NCBI RefSeq assembly: GCF_900114615.1
Contig: NZ_FOTS01000048.1
Coordinates: 1 to 38,426, forward strand
DNA: 38,426 nucleotides
Reading direction: 5' to 3'
Origin: Pelosinus propionicus DSM 13327
Lineage (GTDB): Bacteria; Bacillota; Negativicutes; DSM-13327
Under the pieces are notes generated by a model. The model searched no databases and had not been told where the DNA came from. It worked only from the letters and a program-made list of their open reading frames with translations. Every line of letters begins with the position of its first letter. Within the stretch, counting starts at the first letter, position 1. This document shows, one piece after another, positions 17,170 to 25,506 of the stretch. The translations under genes were made by a program, and so were the position numbers.

Positions 17170-17751
17170 ATGATTAAAATCGGTATTCTTATTTTTCATC
17201 AGGTAGAGGAAATGGATTTTGTAGCGCCATTTGAAGTGTTAAGCTATAGTAATAAAATTAAGGAAGATAGCCTTCAAGTAGTTCTTATTGCTGAAAAGTT
17301 GGAACTTATACAAGCATATAATGGAATGAAGATTTTTCCGGATTATTCATTTGCTGCTTGTCCGAATTTGGATATTCTAATTGTACCTGGCGGGAAAGGC
17401 CGTCTTGAAGCTATGCACAATCCTAAGATTCATGAATTTATACTGCATCAGTCAAAGCAGATTCAGTATATTGCATCGGTTTGTACAGGTGCATTTATTT
17501 TGGCTGAAATGGGCTTGCTTGATGGCAAAAAAGCGACTACGCATCACTCTGCATTTGCAGAATTACAAGCCTATCATACAATTACGGTAGAGAAAGCCAA
17601 AGTGGTACGTGATGGTAATATCATTACGTCAGCAGGAGTGACTTCAGGCTTAGAATTAGGCTTTTATATTCTTAAAAATCTCTTTGGCAGTGTTTTCGCC
17701 AAAGAGGTTGCCACTAAAATCGAATATGCTGTCGATATTGAAGCATTATGA
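17170..17751 (+). CDS. DJ-1/PfpI family protein (isonitrile hydratase-like)
   Basis: 193-residue protein with the glutamine amidotransferase-like fold. The nucleophile elbow has Cys105 in ASVCTGAFILAEMGLLDGKKATTHHSA, the pattern of isonitrile hydratase and of the amidase part of GlxA-type regulators; no DNA-binding domain is attached. Earlier residues MDFVAPFEVL and IVPGGKG are also family blocks. The ATG follows TTGGAGGAG. It has its own promoter. Likely a hydrolase, hydratase or stress protein; the substrate is unknown. A second, more DJ-1/YajL-like protein lies at 32060-32671. Confidence 0.85.
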   Translation: MIKIGILIFHQVEEMDFVAPFEVLSYSNKIKEDSLQVVLIAEKLELIQAYNGMKIFPDYSFAACPNLDILIVPGGKGRLEAMHNPKIHEFILHQSKQIQYIASVCTGAFILAEMGLLDGKKATTHHSAFAELQAYHTITVEKAKVVRDGNIITSAGVTSGLELGFYILKNLFGSVFAKEVATKIEYAVDIEAL

Positions 17752-17883
17752 AATGGATATTCCTTTGATGCGCGATAGCTGATAGCAGGACTTTGGTATG
17801 CTAATATAAAAGAATATAGTAGATACAATGTAAATCAGCAAGATACATCTGAACATAGGAACGAAGGAAAGGAGCGAATGGCT

Positions 17884-18354
17884 ATGATGCGGCGGATCGG
17901 TTTATTTTTAATGATTATACTCGTTTGTGTGGTGACGCCTTGCTTTGCAGCAAAACAAAGCACAGAAAGCCAGGCAATATGGAGTTATGGTGAGGAAATA
18001 CGGAACATTGCTGACCCAGCTACCGAAAATATGCTTTTAATGCTTAATGAAGGGAATTACAGTCAATATAGCAGGAATTTTAGTCCACAAATGAAAGCAG
18101 CTGTTCCAGAGTCTAAATTTAGAGAACTCAATGCTATGATTCAAGATACATATGGTACTTATCGTTCCAAGGAATTTGTGAGCATTGAAATTAGAGAAAA
18201 CTACATTATGGTTTCTTATAAAGGTACATTTTCCCAAGAGAAAGAGCCCCTATTGATTAGAAGTGTCTTCACCCAAGAAAATGGTAAAACATACATTAGT
18301 GGATTTTGGCTGAACCCTTTAAAACTTGTAGGAAACATAGGAAATATCAAATGA
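17884..18354 (+). CDS. Secreted DUF3887-like protein
   Basis: Small protein with a clear signal peptide: MMRRIG, a hydrophobic run (about residues 6-18) and a likely cleavage site after CFA. The mature part of about 135 residues resembles the DUF3887 type, with NMLLMLNEGNYSQYSRNFSPQMK, a beta-rich centre and KTYISGFWLNP near the end. Function is unknown; such domains are found in extracytoplasmic proteins that may bind ligands. I favour the ATG at 17884, nine bases after GGAG; an in-frame ATG at 17878 is too close to it. Confidence 0.7.
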   Translation: MMRRIGLFLMIILVCVVTPCFAAKQSTESQAIWSYGEEIRNIADPATENMLLMLNEGNYSQYSRNFSPQMKAAVPESKFRELNAMIQDTYGTYRSKEFVSIEIRENYIMVSYKGTFSQEKEPLLIRSVFTQENGKTYISGFWLNPLKLVGNIGNIK

Positions 18355-18436
18355 TAAAGATCCAGTGAAGTAAAGAAATACAGTGTTAAAAAAATATGGT
18401 ATTTGAAGTAAAAAACGATGGTAAGGGGAGAAAAAG

Positions 18437-18943
18437 ATGGATCATCGTATTGTTCGAAGAGAATCCTTTCAGGTTATCGGCAAGGTATTCAAAGTATCAA
18501 CGAAAGAGGGGCAAGAACTACGACAAATTCCTGAATTGTGGAATGCATGTAATTCCGATGGAACTTGTGAAAAAATTTGTTCAATCGATAGCAGACAATA
18601 TATATTGGGCATATGTATGGATTTTGAACATGACAAAGAACAATTTTCTTACATGGTTGCAATAGAAGATGTGAATGATTTGAACGATACTGGTTTTGAA
18701 ACCAGAGAAATCCCAGCGAGTATGTGGGCGGTATTTACATCGGTAGGGCCTATGCCATGTGCAATACAAACGGTGTGGCAAAAAATCTTCCAGGAATGGA
18801 TGCCTGCGACAGACTATAGGCATGGGAAAGCACCTGAAATAGAAGTATATTTCCCTGGAGATCCATCGGCGCAGGATTACAAATGTGAAGTATGGATACC
18901 AGTAGTAAAAAATGCTGAAATAGAGGGAAAAGATGAATTTTGA
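18437..18943 (+). CDS. GyrI-like / AraC effector-binding domain protein
   Basis: 168-residue stand-alone effector-binding domain of the GyrI/SOUL-like small-molecule-binding fold. Typical are the start IVRRESFQVIGKVFKVS, YILGICMDFE in the middle, ETREIPASMWAVFTSVGPMP, the WQKIFQEWMPATDYRH segment and the end YKCEVWIPV. The ATG follows AAGGGGAG. Its last 11 bases overlap the methyltransferase start, so the two are translationally coupled. It lacks a DNA-binding part and may bind or sequester a hydrophobic compound, perhaps one that the methyltransferase modifies. Confidence 0.82.
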   Translation: MDHRIVRRESFQVIGKVFKVSTKEGQELRQIPELWNACNSDGTCEKICSIDSRQYILGICMDFEHDKEQFSYMVAIEDVNDLNDTGFETREIPASMWAVFTSVGPMPCAIQTVWQKIFQEWMPATDYRHGKAPEIEVYFPGDPSAQDYKCEVWIPVVKNAEIEGKDEF

Positions 18944-19544
18944 TATGCGGTCTACAAGCTGGGATACTGAAAAGAGAGTGAAACGGGCAGAGGTCATTGC
19001 AAAGCAGATTGCTCATACGGTTAAGCTCAAAAAGTCGTATAGTGCTCTAGAATTTGGCTGCGGAACGGGTCTTATAAGCTTTCAGCTTTATGACAAGCTA
19101 AAAGATATAACCTGTATTGATACATCACAAGGTATGATCGAAGCCTTAAACGCAAAAATTCAACAAAATAAAGCAGTAAATATCACAGCCTATCTGCACA
19201 ATATTGATGATAGTCACCAGTTAACGCCTACCTATGATTTGATTTATACATCCATGGCATTGCACCATATTACTGACATTGATACAACCTTAGCAAACTT
19301 ATATAAATTATTAAAGGCAGATGGGCAGCTGTGCATTGTTGATTTAGATGAAGATGATGGCAGTTTTCATAAATTAGAGCCTGACTTTACGGGACATCAT
19401 GGCTTTAATCAAAGTCGGCTAAAAGAAATTCTGGGACAAATCGGATTTAAAGAAGCAGCATCACATACCTTTTACAAGGATGTAAAAAACATCAATGGCG
19501 ATGAGTTTCAGTATTCATTGTTTATTGCTATGGGGAGAAAATAG
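18933..19544 (+). CDS. Class I SAM-dependent methyltransferase
   Basis: 203-residue methyltransferase. Motif I is ALEFGCGTGLISFQL; the acidic residue ending the second strand is in ITCIDTSQGMIEAL; motif IV is LIYTSMALHHI; later comes GQLCIVDLDEDDGSFH. The ATG overlaps the end of the GyrI-like gene by 11 bases. It resembles small UbiE/bile-type methyltransferases whose acceptors are small molecules; the acceptor is unknown. The hairpin at 19592-19620 follows. Confidence 0.87.
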   Translation: MNFDMRSTSWDTEKRVKRAEVIAKQIAHTVKLKKSYSALEFGCGTGLISFQLYDKLKDITCIDTSQGMIEALNAKIQQNKAVNITAYLHNIDDSHQLTPTYDLIYTSMALHHITDIDTTLANLYKLLKADGQLCIVDLDEDDGSFHKLEPDFTGHHGFNQSRLKEILGQIGFKEAASHTFYKDVKNINGDEFQYSLFIAMGRK

Positions 19545-19591
19545 GATGATGTTTTTAGCGTCAAAGCTCTGTGCTTGACCTGATAATAAAA

Positions 19592-19620
19592 AAGGCAGCC
19601 GTGTATTCTGCGGCTGCCTT
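19592..19620. terminator. GC-rich hairpin after the methyltransferase
   Basis: AAGGCAGCCG (19592-19601) pairs perfectly with CGGCTGCCTT (19611-19620). There is no T-run on the plus side, but the A-rich left flank gives a T-run on the minus strand, so the hairpin would work best for minus-strand transcripts and only weakly for the gene just upstream. Confidence 0.6.
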
Positions 19621-19664
19621 GAATGTATTGCTATGAGTAACGGCTCTCCCATAATGCTTTTTGC

Positions 19665-19692
19665 TTGCAATCCCATCAGAAAGTACTATAAT
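19665..19692 (+). promoter_or_regulatory. Vegetative promoter of the candidate RNA gene
   Basis: TTGCAA (19665-19670), 16 bases, TATAAT (19687-19692) predict a start near 19699. No good open reading frame follows before 20049, but a set of hairpins and a terminator do. Confidence 0.6.
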
Positions 19693-19698
19693 TAGTAA

Positions 19699-19956
19699 TA
19701 GGTGGAAATTAAAAAGTCGCCGTGTCCCAAGAGTGTAGCACCACTCTTTAGGCACGAGCAGGTGGCCTAAGCACCTACACGTAACAGTTACCTGTCTACG
19801 ACGACAATTTATTATACCGTGATCCCTCCCTGAAGACAAGGGATGGTATGTTCGGGATAGTAGGATTGTAGTCTGGCAGAAGCTGAGCGTCTGCATGCAA
19901 TCAAGATGAAGCAAAGCGCATGTGTAGGTTTAAAAAACCTTGCATGGGCTTTTTAA
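19699..19956 (+). ncRNA. Candidate structured non-coding RNA (rod-like, perhaps 6S-like)
   Basis: About 258 bases between a promoter and a terminator fold well and lack a plus-strand gene. A 5' hairpin spans 19721-19756 (CGTGTC with GGCACG, and AAGAGTG with CACTCTT). A long rod follows: CTGTC (19792-19796) with GGCAG (19875-19879), GACGACAATTT (19800-19810) with GGATTGTAGTC (19863-19873) with one mismatch, then a bubble, ATACC with GGTAT (19814-19818, 19845-19849), and ATCCCT with AGGGAT. A GCAGA/TCTGC stem competes with its base. The bubble in a long rod recalls 6S RNA, but I do not recognise a conserved sequence. RNase P, tmRNA and SRP RNA hallmarks are absent. Confidence 0.55.
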
Positions 19957-19957
19957 T
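19909..19957 (+). terminator. Terminator of the candidate RNA
   Basis: AAAGCGCATG and CATGGGCTTT pair around an inner AGGTTT/AAACCT stem, followed by TTTTTAATTTC. This long stem with a T-run closes the RNA gene and lies about 90 bases before the next coding start. Confidence 0.75.
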
Positions 19958-20048
19958 TTCTCCCATTACGCTTGCTGTATTCTGGCTTCTTCTTCTGGTA
20001 TATTAGAAAGAAGAAGCCTCATACAGTATGAATATGGGGGGATATATA

Positions 20049-20456
20049 TTGGCATCCATAAGAAGTATGAAGAGAAACATGAAAAGCCGGCGGCGTCAAA
20101 GAAATTTGACAGCAAAGCCAGAAAGCATTCAGTCCCACAATCAGCAAGGGATCGCGGAGAGGAACATACCCGTTAGAAGTGTAGTTACTGGGCAATGGTT
20201 GGAGAAGAGCGATGCGCTTCGTGATTGGCAAGAGTTTGTTTTTATGCGCCAAGAGAAAATAGAAGAAAAGTTGGAATTTGGTGAGTTATCGAGTGAATAT
20301 ACGACCATCATGAACCAAGTCGATCAACTATTAGAAGGGCAGCCGGAAACGGTAAGTAAAGCCGTTACTCATCTGGTGGTGACAGCTACCTATATGCACT
20401 ATAACAAAGGCTTTTTCGATGGTATGAAGATTGGAACGGCTATGGAGAAATTATAA
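20049..20456 (+). CDS. Unknown Arg-rich small protein
   Basis: 135-residue protein that I do not recognise. The N-terminus is very basic (MASIRSMKRNMKSRRRQRN) and may bind nucleic acid or phospholipid. The middle is a charged helical region (WQEFVFMRQEKIEEKLEFGELSS), and the end (YMHYNKGFFDGMKIGTAMEKL) looks amphipathic. I favour TTG at 20049, seven bases after GGGGGG, over the ATG at 20028 which has no ribosome binding site. It follows the candidate RNA gene and ends with a strong terminator. Conserved hypothetical is the honest call. Confidence 0.65.
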   Translation: MASIRSMKRNMKSRRRQRNLTAKPESIQSHNQQGIAERNIPVRSVVTGQWLEKSDALRDWQEFVFMRQEKIEEKLEFGELSSEYTTIMNQVDQLLEGQPETVSKAVTHLVVTATYMHYNKGFFDGMKIGTAMEKL

Positions 20457-20478
20457 GTAAATAGGATCAATTCAATAA

Positions 20479-20520
20479 GATTAACCTCTGTCAATGAAAT
20501 GACCGAGGTTAATCTTTTTT
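20479..20520 (+). terminator. Intrinsic terminator after the Arg-rich protein gene
   Basis: GATTAACCTCTGTCA (20479-20493) pairs with TGACCGAGGTTAATC (20500-20514) with a single mismatch, followed by TTTTTT. It overlaps the 3' end of the convergent methyltransferase gene. Confidence 0.88.
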
Positions 20521-21381
20521 TGCATAGGCGATACGTTCGATTTTTGATACGGCCAAATTTCGGTTGAGAGGTTTTAAATAATGTTCTTGATAATAGGATG
20601 CACCAATATCTTCGACTAGCGTAAGATGAAATGATGCTAGAAAATCATTTAAACTGTTTGGATCAAGTCCAAAAATCCACGGGTGAGATTTGGATTCGAA
20701 ATAATCTAGAATCGTATCCGCTCCTGGTATATCGGAAGTCTGATCAATGATACTCTTCAAAATATAGGAAAAAGCTACCATGCTTCCCGATGGAGCTTTT
20801 GATATAAATTTGAGGGTATTCATTACACCTGCTTCAGAAATATAAGGTGTAACTCCTTCCCAGATAAAGAAAATCGGTTTGGAAAGGTCAAGTTCTTGAA
20901 TGCCCAACACGTCATCAAGTGTTTGATGATTAAAGTCAATGGGGGCAAAGATGACATGAGGAGGTAATACACCCAGGCATTTTTGTAATTTTTCTTTTTT
21001 TATATTTTGCATATTTGGTAGATCGACTTCAATTACTTTCATCTCGTTAATGCCTGCAATTCGATAGGGTCGTGTGTCTAAGCCGGCTCCTAATATAACG
21101 ACCTGATCAATTCCTTTTGCCATTGCTGTTGTAAGTACATCGTCAATATATCTAGTTCTACAGATTAAAGCACCAAAAGCACCTTTGGTCATAAGCTCAG
21201 AAAAAAGAATCTCCATATCTCTGATGAATTTGAATTTCATTTGAAAAAGAATGATTTTGCTAAAAAAGTGTTTAATAATAGGATCATCAAACAGTCTCGT
21301 TTCTTTCGGGTGATATTGTTCAATTAACCGCATGGATGCTACTAGAAAGGCAGTTTTCCAACTTAGATTGCTGGACATCAT
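20509..21381 (-). CDS. SAM-dependent methyltransferase, LCMT/PPM-like family
   Basis: 290-residue methyltransferase of the leucine carboxyl methyltransferase-like (TIGR00027-type) family. Seen are FGALICRTRYIDDVL, the SAM motif VVILGAGLDTRPYRI, VIEVDLPNMQNIKKEKL, and PIFFIWEGVTPYISEAGVMNTLKFI, which are the family's strongest blocks. The bacterial members methylate carboxyl or hydroxyl groups of mostly unknown small molecules. The ATG at 21381 follows AGGAT. It is a single-gene unit on the minus strand among plus-strand genes, and its stop falls inside the opposing terminator. Confidence 0.85.
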   Translation of the reverse strand: MMSSNLSWKTAFLVASMRLIEQYHPKETRLFDDPIIKHFFSKIILFQMKFKFIRDMEILFSELMTKGAFGALICRTRYIDDVLTTAMAKGIDQVVILGAGLDTRPYRIAGINEMKVIEVDLPNMQNIKKEKLQKCLGVLPPHVIFAPIDFNHQTLDDVLGIQELDLSKPIFFIWEGVTPYISEAGVMNTLKFISKAPSGSMVAFSYILKSIIDQTSDIPGADTILDYFESKSHPWIFGLDPNSLNDFLASFHLTLVEDIGASYYQEHYLKPLNRNLAVSKIERIAYAKKD

Positions 21382-21677
21382 AGTTCATCCTTTCTTATTT
21401 CCTTTTATTATAAGGAACTTAATAGTAATATAGAACTTTTCATTGGATACTATATAGTTATGCTAAGAGTTTGATATTTCCTTTATATGTAAGGGAAAAC
21501 TTTTTATGCATAACAACTGGGAAATATGCTGATTCTTTGACAAGTCATAATAAAATAAATTGCTAGTGCGTTTCTAATTGAGGGGTTGGTAGGGGATTTT
21601 GCAGGATTTTGCATCTTGTGATTGAAGAAAGAGATAATGAAGTTTTTGATCCTAGTAAAGAACTGGGGGTTACACAC

Positions 21678-22427
21678 ATGATAATGCTAAAAAGTGAACG
21701 AGAAATCAAAATGATGCAAGAAGCAGGTAAGATTCTATCTTCTTGTCATAAAGAGATTCAGAAAATCATTCGGCCTGGTATTCGTACCATAGAAATCAAT
21801 ACTTTTGTTGAAGATTATTTAGCTGCATGGAAAGCTACACCTGAGCAAAGAGGATATCGCGGATATCCATATGCGATTTGTGCTTCTGTTAATGATGAAA
21901 TTTGTCATGGCTTTCCCAATAAAAAACCACTTAGAAATGGCGATATTGTAACCATTGATATGGTGGTGAATTATAATGGTGCGCTGGCAGATTCCGCTTG
22001 GAGTTATGCAGTCGGCACAATTTCAGATAAAGCACTGCATCTGCTCAAAGTCACGAAAGAATCTTTATACAAAGGAATTGAGCAGGCGCAGCTAGGAAAT
22101 CGGGTCGGTGATATTGGAAACGCAATTCAAACCTTTGTTGAAAAGGAAGGATTTTCTGTTGTGCGAGACTTTACAGGGCATGGTGTTGGACCTCGTATAC
22201 ATGAAGAGCCGTCTATTCCTCATTATGGTAAAGCCGGGAAGGGGATTCGATTAGAAGAAGGTATGGTCATAACAATAGAACCAATGATTAATGCTGGTGT
22301 GTGGCAATGTAAAATCGACGAGAATGAGTGGACTGCCAGAACGGTCGATGGTAAGCTTTCGGCCCAATATGAACATACCATTGCCATTACGAAGAAAGGA
22401 CCGCTTATCTTAACGGATCAATCATAG
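21678..22427 (+). CDS. map: Methionine aminopeptidase, type I
   Basis: 249-residue metal-dependent peptidase that removes the initiator methionine from new proteins in the cytoplasm. Family blocks are the start MIMLKSEREIKMMQEAGKI, SVNDEICHGFP with an active-site His, DIVTIDMV and ADSAWSYAVG with metal-binding Asp residues, FTGHGVGPRIHEEP with the metal His, and MVITIEPMI and the last Glu in YEHTIAIT. The ATG at 21678 follows TGGGGG; an upstream TTG at 21609 would add 23 residues that are not part of the family. It is not in the usual ribosomal-protein context, so it is probably a second, accessory copy. Confidence 0.92.
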   Translation: MIMLKSEREIKMMQEAGKILSSCHKEIQKIIRPGIRTIEINTFVEDYLAAWKATPEQRGYRGYPYAICASVNDEICHGFPNKKPLRNGDIVTIDMVVNYNGALADSAWSYAVGTISDKALHLLKVTKESLYKGIEQAQLGNRVGDIGNAIQTFVEKEGFSVVRDFTGHGVGPRIHEEPSIPHYGKAGKGIRLEEGMVITIEPMINAGVWQCKIDENEWTARTVDGKLSAQYEHTIAITKKGPLILTDQS

Positions 22428-22470
22428 GCATTACAGCTAAAAGTCTTAGGCGGCAGGTGTCAATCAATTG

Positions 22471-23301
22471 ATGCAAGTAGTTTTGAATATACTCATGTTA
22501 AGTATAATAGAGGTGACGTATCTTTTTGGATTTGTGATCATAGCAGGTTTTTTACTCGGCCAGATTCAAGCCGTTTCAAACAAGTGGGCATACCAAGCTT
22601 TTGGTCGACGAGGAATCTTGCTCACAGCATATATCGGAACACCGATACATGAAATTGGTCATGCGGTCATGTGTTTATTATTTGGGCACAAAATAAACGC
22701 CATAAAACTTTTGACGATGAATCCACAGAATTCAACGCTTGGATATGTAAATCATAGTTTTAACAAACACAGCCTGTGCCAAGTGATTGGCAATTTCTTT
22801 ATCAGCTTAGGGCCCATTGGCAGCGGAACAGCAGCGATACTATTCTATATGTACATGCTGGAGCCTGCTGCTTTCAGCACATTGCAGCAGCATATCATAG
22901 CCGCATCTGTCGATCACATTACGATAGCAGACTTCATCAGCCGGTCGGCTCAGTCTATCATAATCGTGTATGATGAACTAATTAATGGGGAGAACGTTTC
23001 TTCTCTAAACTTCTGGATATTCGTATGGTTAGCAATGTGTACATCATCCCACATTGCGCTAAGTGAGGCGGATATAAAACAGGGTATATCCGGTCTGATG
23101 GTTATTTTTTTAGTCACTGTACTCGTTAATGTGGGGGCATCTTTATTTGGCATCCCAATCCTGCAATATGTATTAACCGCTGCCAAGTATAATCTATATG
23201 CAGTAGCCGTCTTATCTGTATCCGTTGCATTTTCCCTGCTGACCGCTTTGATCATGAGAAGCTGCTGCGGGATAAAGAGATTCATTATGAATAAATGCTA
23301 G
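22471..23301 (+). CDS. Integral membrane protein with HEIGH zinc motif (M50-like)
   Basis: 276-residue membrane protein with about six hydrophobic segments. His60-Glu61-x-x-His64 (PIHEIGHAVMCLLFGH) is a zinc-metallopeptidase motif beside a membrane segment, as in M50/site-2 proteases, and FFISLGPIGSG may be the family's second half. The usual NxxPxxxxDG motif is not clear, so activity is uncertain. I chose ATG 22471 over the TTG directly before it; AGGTG lies upstream. It is 43 bases after map and ends with a perfect terminator. Regulated intramembrane proteolysis is the family theme; a partner is not visible. Confidence 0.65.
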   Translation: MQVVLNILMLSIIEVTYLFGFVIIAGFLLGQIQAVSNKWAYQAFGRRGILLTAYIGTPIHEIGHAVMCLLFGHKINAIKLLTMNPQNSTLGYVNHSFNKHSLCQVIGNFFISLGPIGSGTAAILFYMYMLEPAAFSTLQQHIIAASVDHITIADFISRSAQSIIIVYDELINGENVSSLNFWIFVWLAMCTSSHIALSEADIKQGISGLMVIFLVTVLVNVGASLFGIPILQYVLTAAKYNLYAVAVLSVSVAFSLLTALIMRSCCGIKRFIMNKC

Positions 23302-23360
23302 TGGCTCATTGATCAACCATAAAATAACATTTTTAATCAATTGCAGACTAAAATGTGATG

Positions 23361-23386
23361 AAACCCGCGAATTCCGCGGGTTTTTA
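23361..23386 (+). terminator. Terminator after the HEIGH membrane protein
   Basis: AAACCCGCG (23361-23369) pairs with CGCGGGTTT (23375-23383) around the loop AATTC and is followed by further T residues. Confidence 0.9.
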
Positions 23387-23491
23387 GTCTTGTCAATAAA
23401 GAAGTAAAGTGGCAAAGGGGAAAGTTATAGTGAATCATAATTTTTCCCGATGATGTACATGATAATAAGAAAAGTGCAAAAGGAGGATCAT

Positions 23492-25303
23492 ATGGATAAC
23501 AAACAGCGAAGTTTTTCAGCAGGGTATCTGATTATCGCCATACTGGCGACGTGGCTGTTTAATGACCTTGTTTATAAGCCATTCATTATTCGTGAAACAG
23601 AGGTTAGTTACAATGTTTTCCTCCAGGATTTAAAGGAGAACAAGATTAATGAGGTTATTTTGAATGGCGATCGTATCGTTTTTACGTTGAAAGCCACAGA
23701 AAATCAAAAAGAAACTGCTGCTAATGTTGTAGCAGTCACTGATCCAGATTTGGTGGAGCGTCTAATTGCATCAGGGGTAGCTTTTTCGGCTCAAGCGCCA
23801 ACGAAAAGTTTGTTTTCAACTCTATTTGGATGGATTTTGCCTCTGCTGCCTTTGTTTTTACTCTGGTATTTTATTTTTAAACGGATGGGAGGCGGGGGAC
23901 CTAATGCGATGTCTCTGGGAAAAAGTAAAGCCCATGAGATTAACGGTGAAATGATTGGTATTAAATTCAGTGATGTTGGTGGGGTCGGTGAGGCTGAAGT
24001 TGAGTTGCGGGAAATCATAGAATACCTAAAATATCCAGAGAATTTCAGCAAAATGGGAGCGAAGCTGCCTAAAGGGGTGCTTCTTGCCGGTTCACCTGGA
24101 ACAGGAAAAACATTACTCGCCAAAGCAACAGCAGGAGAAGCAGAAGTTCCATTTTTCTTTCTTACTGGTTCAAGTTTTGTTGAAATGTTTGTAGGAGTAG
24201 GTGCCGCAAGGGTACGAGACCTTTTCGAACAGGCACAAAAAAAGGCTCCCTGTATTATCTTTATTGACGAAATTGATGCCATTGGACAAGCGCGGACGAG
24301 TGTAGCAGGGATAGGCGGAAACAGCGAACAGGAAAATACTTTGAATCAGTTGTTAGCCGAAATGGACGGATTTGCAGCTAATTCTGGTGTAGTCATCATG
24401 GCAGCTACTAATCGACCGGAAATCCTGGATCCTGCATTGATACGGCCAGGTCGTTTTGATCGGCAAATTCAAGTTAATTTACCTACAGAACCAGGTCGCC
24501 TTGAAATTCTGATCATTCACACGCGCAATATGCCCCTTGGGAGTGATGTAAATCTCGAACGTCTTGCTAAAATAACAGCTGGTTTTTCAGGAGCGGAATT
24601 AGCCAATCTTGCTAATGAAGCTGCCTTATTAGCCATTCGGAAAGGGATTAAGACTATTTCCATGGCTGATTTTGATTTAGCTATCGAACGGGTTGTAGCC
24701 GGGCTGCAGCGGAAAACGCCTCTTTCCGATGCGATTCGGTCTAAGGTTTCCTATCATGAGGTTGGCCACGCACTTACTGCGTATTATCTTCCAGGAACTG
24801 ATCCAGTTCATAAAATCAGCATTATCCCAACTGCCAAAGGTGCGCTGGGGTATACCATGCAAATGCCAGAAGAAGATCGATATCTTATTGGAGAGAATGA
24901 ACTTAAGGCACGCATTGCTGTTATGCTTGGCGGAAGGGCAGCAGAACTCATTGTTTTTCAGGAAGCTTCTACGGGTGCTTCCAATGACCTTGAACGTGCT
25001 ACTGAAATGGCACGGCGTATGATTACTGAGTTCGGGATGTCTCTAAAACTAGGACCGGTTCGTTATGCGAATACTACAGGAAGTTACTTAAGAAGTGGGG
25101 TTTCAGGACGAGAAGATTTAAGCCCTGCTACCATTTTACATATCGATCAAGAAATTCATCGATTGTTAGATGAAGCACAAAATACAGCTAAGCAGATTCT
25201 CACCGAACACATTGCGGTATTACATGAAGTTGCGACGTTTTTAAAAGAGAAGGAAGTTATTTCAGGAGACGATCTTACTCGTATTGTAACTTCGATGTCT
25301 TAA
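23492..25303 (+). CDS. ftsH: ATP-dependent zinc metalloprotease FtsH
   Basis: 603-residue membrane-anchored AAA+ protease that degrades misfolded membrane and short-lived cytoplasmic proteins as a hexamer. Two membrane segments are seen (about residues 9-25 and 95-120). The AAA domain has Walker A GSPGTGKT (Ser in place of the usual Pro), Walker [12 protein letters not shown] and the second region of homology ending RPGRFDRQI. The protease motif is His422-Glu423-x-x-His426 ([15 protein letters not shown]). The ATG at 23492 follows AAAGGAGG; an upstream ATG at 23450 lacks a site. The variant Walker A and the absence of the usual hpt/tilS neighbours suggest an extra FtsH paralogue. Confidence 0.93.
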   Translation: MDNKQRSFSAGYLIIAILATWLFNDLVYKPFIIRETEVSYNVFLQDLKENKINEVILNGDRIVFTLKATENQKETAANVVAVTDPDLVERLIASGVAFSAQAPTKSLFSTLFGWILPLLPLFLLWYFIFKRMGGGGPNAMSLGKSKAHEINGEMIGIKFSDVGGVGEAEVELREIIEYLKYPENFSKMGAKLPKGVLLAGSPGTGKTLLAKATAGEAEVPFFFLTGSSFVEMFVGVGAARVRDLFEQAQKKAPCIIFIDEIDAIGQARTSVAGIGGNSEQENTLNQLLAEMDGFAANSGVVIMAATNRPEILDPALIRPGRFDRQIQVNLPTEPGRLEILIIHTRNMPLGSDVNLERLAKITAGFSGAELANLANEAALLAIRKGIKTISMADFDLAIERVVAGLQRKTPLSDAIRSKVSYHEVGHALTAYYLPGTDPVHKISIIPTAKGALGYTMQMPEEDRYLIGENELKARIAVMLGGRAAELIVFQEASTGASNDLERATEMARRMITEFGMSLKLGPVRYANTTGSYLRSGVSGREDLSPATILHIDQEIHRLLDEAQNTAKQILTEHIAVLHEVATFLKEKEVISGDDLTRIVTSMS

Positions 25304-25357
25304 ATGGGGTTTGATGCAGTTTTCTTCCGCAGAGGGCATGAGTGATCAGATGGTGTT

Positions 25358-25405
25358 AATAGCTTGAATCCTTTATAATTAGGATTTAGGCTATTTGTTA
25401 TTTTT
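25358..25405 (+). terminator. Terminator after ftsH
   Basis: AATAGC pairs with GCTATT and AATCCT with AGGATT within one stem, with a three-base internal loop, followed by the T-rich TGTTATTTTTG. Confidence 0.7.
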
Positions 25406-25434
25406 GCAGGAGACATATTTCAGAGCTGCATAGA

Positions 25435-25450
25435 AGTTGACATTTCAACT
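25435..25450. promoter_or_regulatory. MarR operator over the -35 box of the marR/aldolase unit
   Basis: AGTTGA-CATT-TCAACT is a perfect palindrome with the same geometry as the operators at 15474 and 15948 (AGTTGW-N4-WCAACT). It contains a consensus -35 TTGACA (25437-25442); the -10 is less certain (TATGTT at 25460 or TATAAC further down). It is probably the autoregulatory site of the MarR protein encoded just downstream. Confidence 0.6.
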
Positions 25451-25506
25451 AAAAAAATATATGTTATAACTAGTGATTTTTTAACTGCTAAAAGGAGGAA
25501 TGACGG

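Noticed and set aside
18396-18665. Plus-strand frame of 89 codons overlapping the GyrI-like gene
   Set aside because: It is a shifted-frame shadow of a gene with clear family similarity and a better ribosome binding site.
19561-19914. Minus-strand open frame of 117 codons
   Set aside because: No family resemblance or ribosome binding site, low-complexity composition, and it runs antisense across a promoter and the folded RNA candidate.
20049-20456. Reading the Arg-rich N-terminus as a signal peptide
   Set aside because: No hydrophobic stretch follows the basic residues.
21609-21677. N-terminal extension of methionine aminopeptidase
   Set aside because: The extra 23 residues are not part of the family and TGGGGG fits the ATG at 21678.
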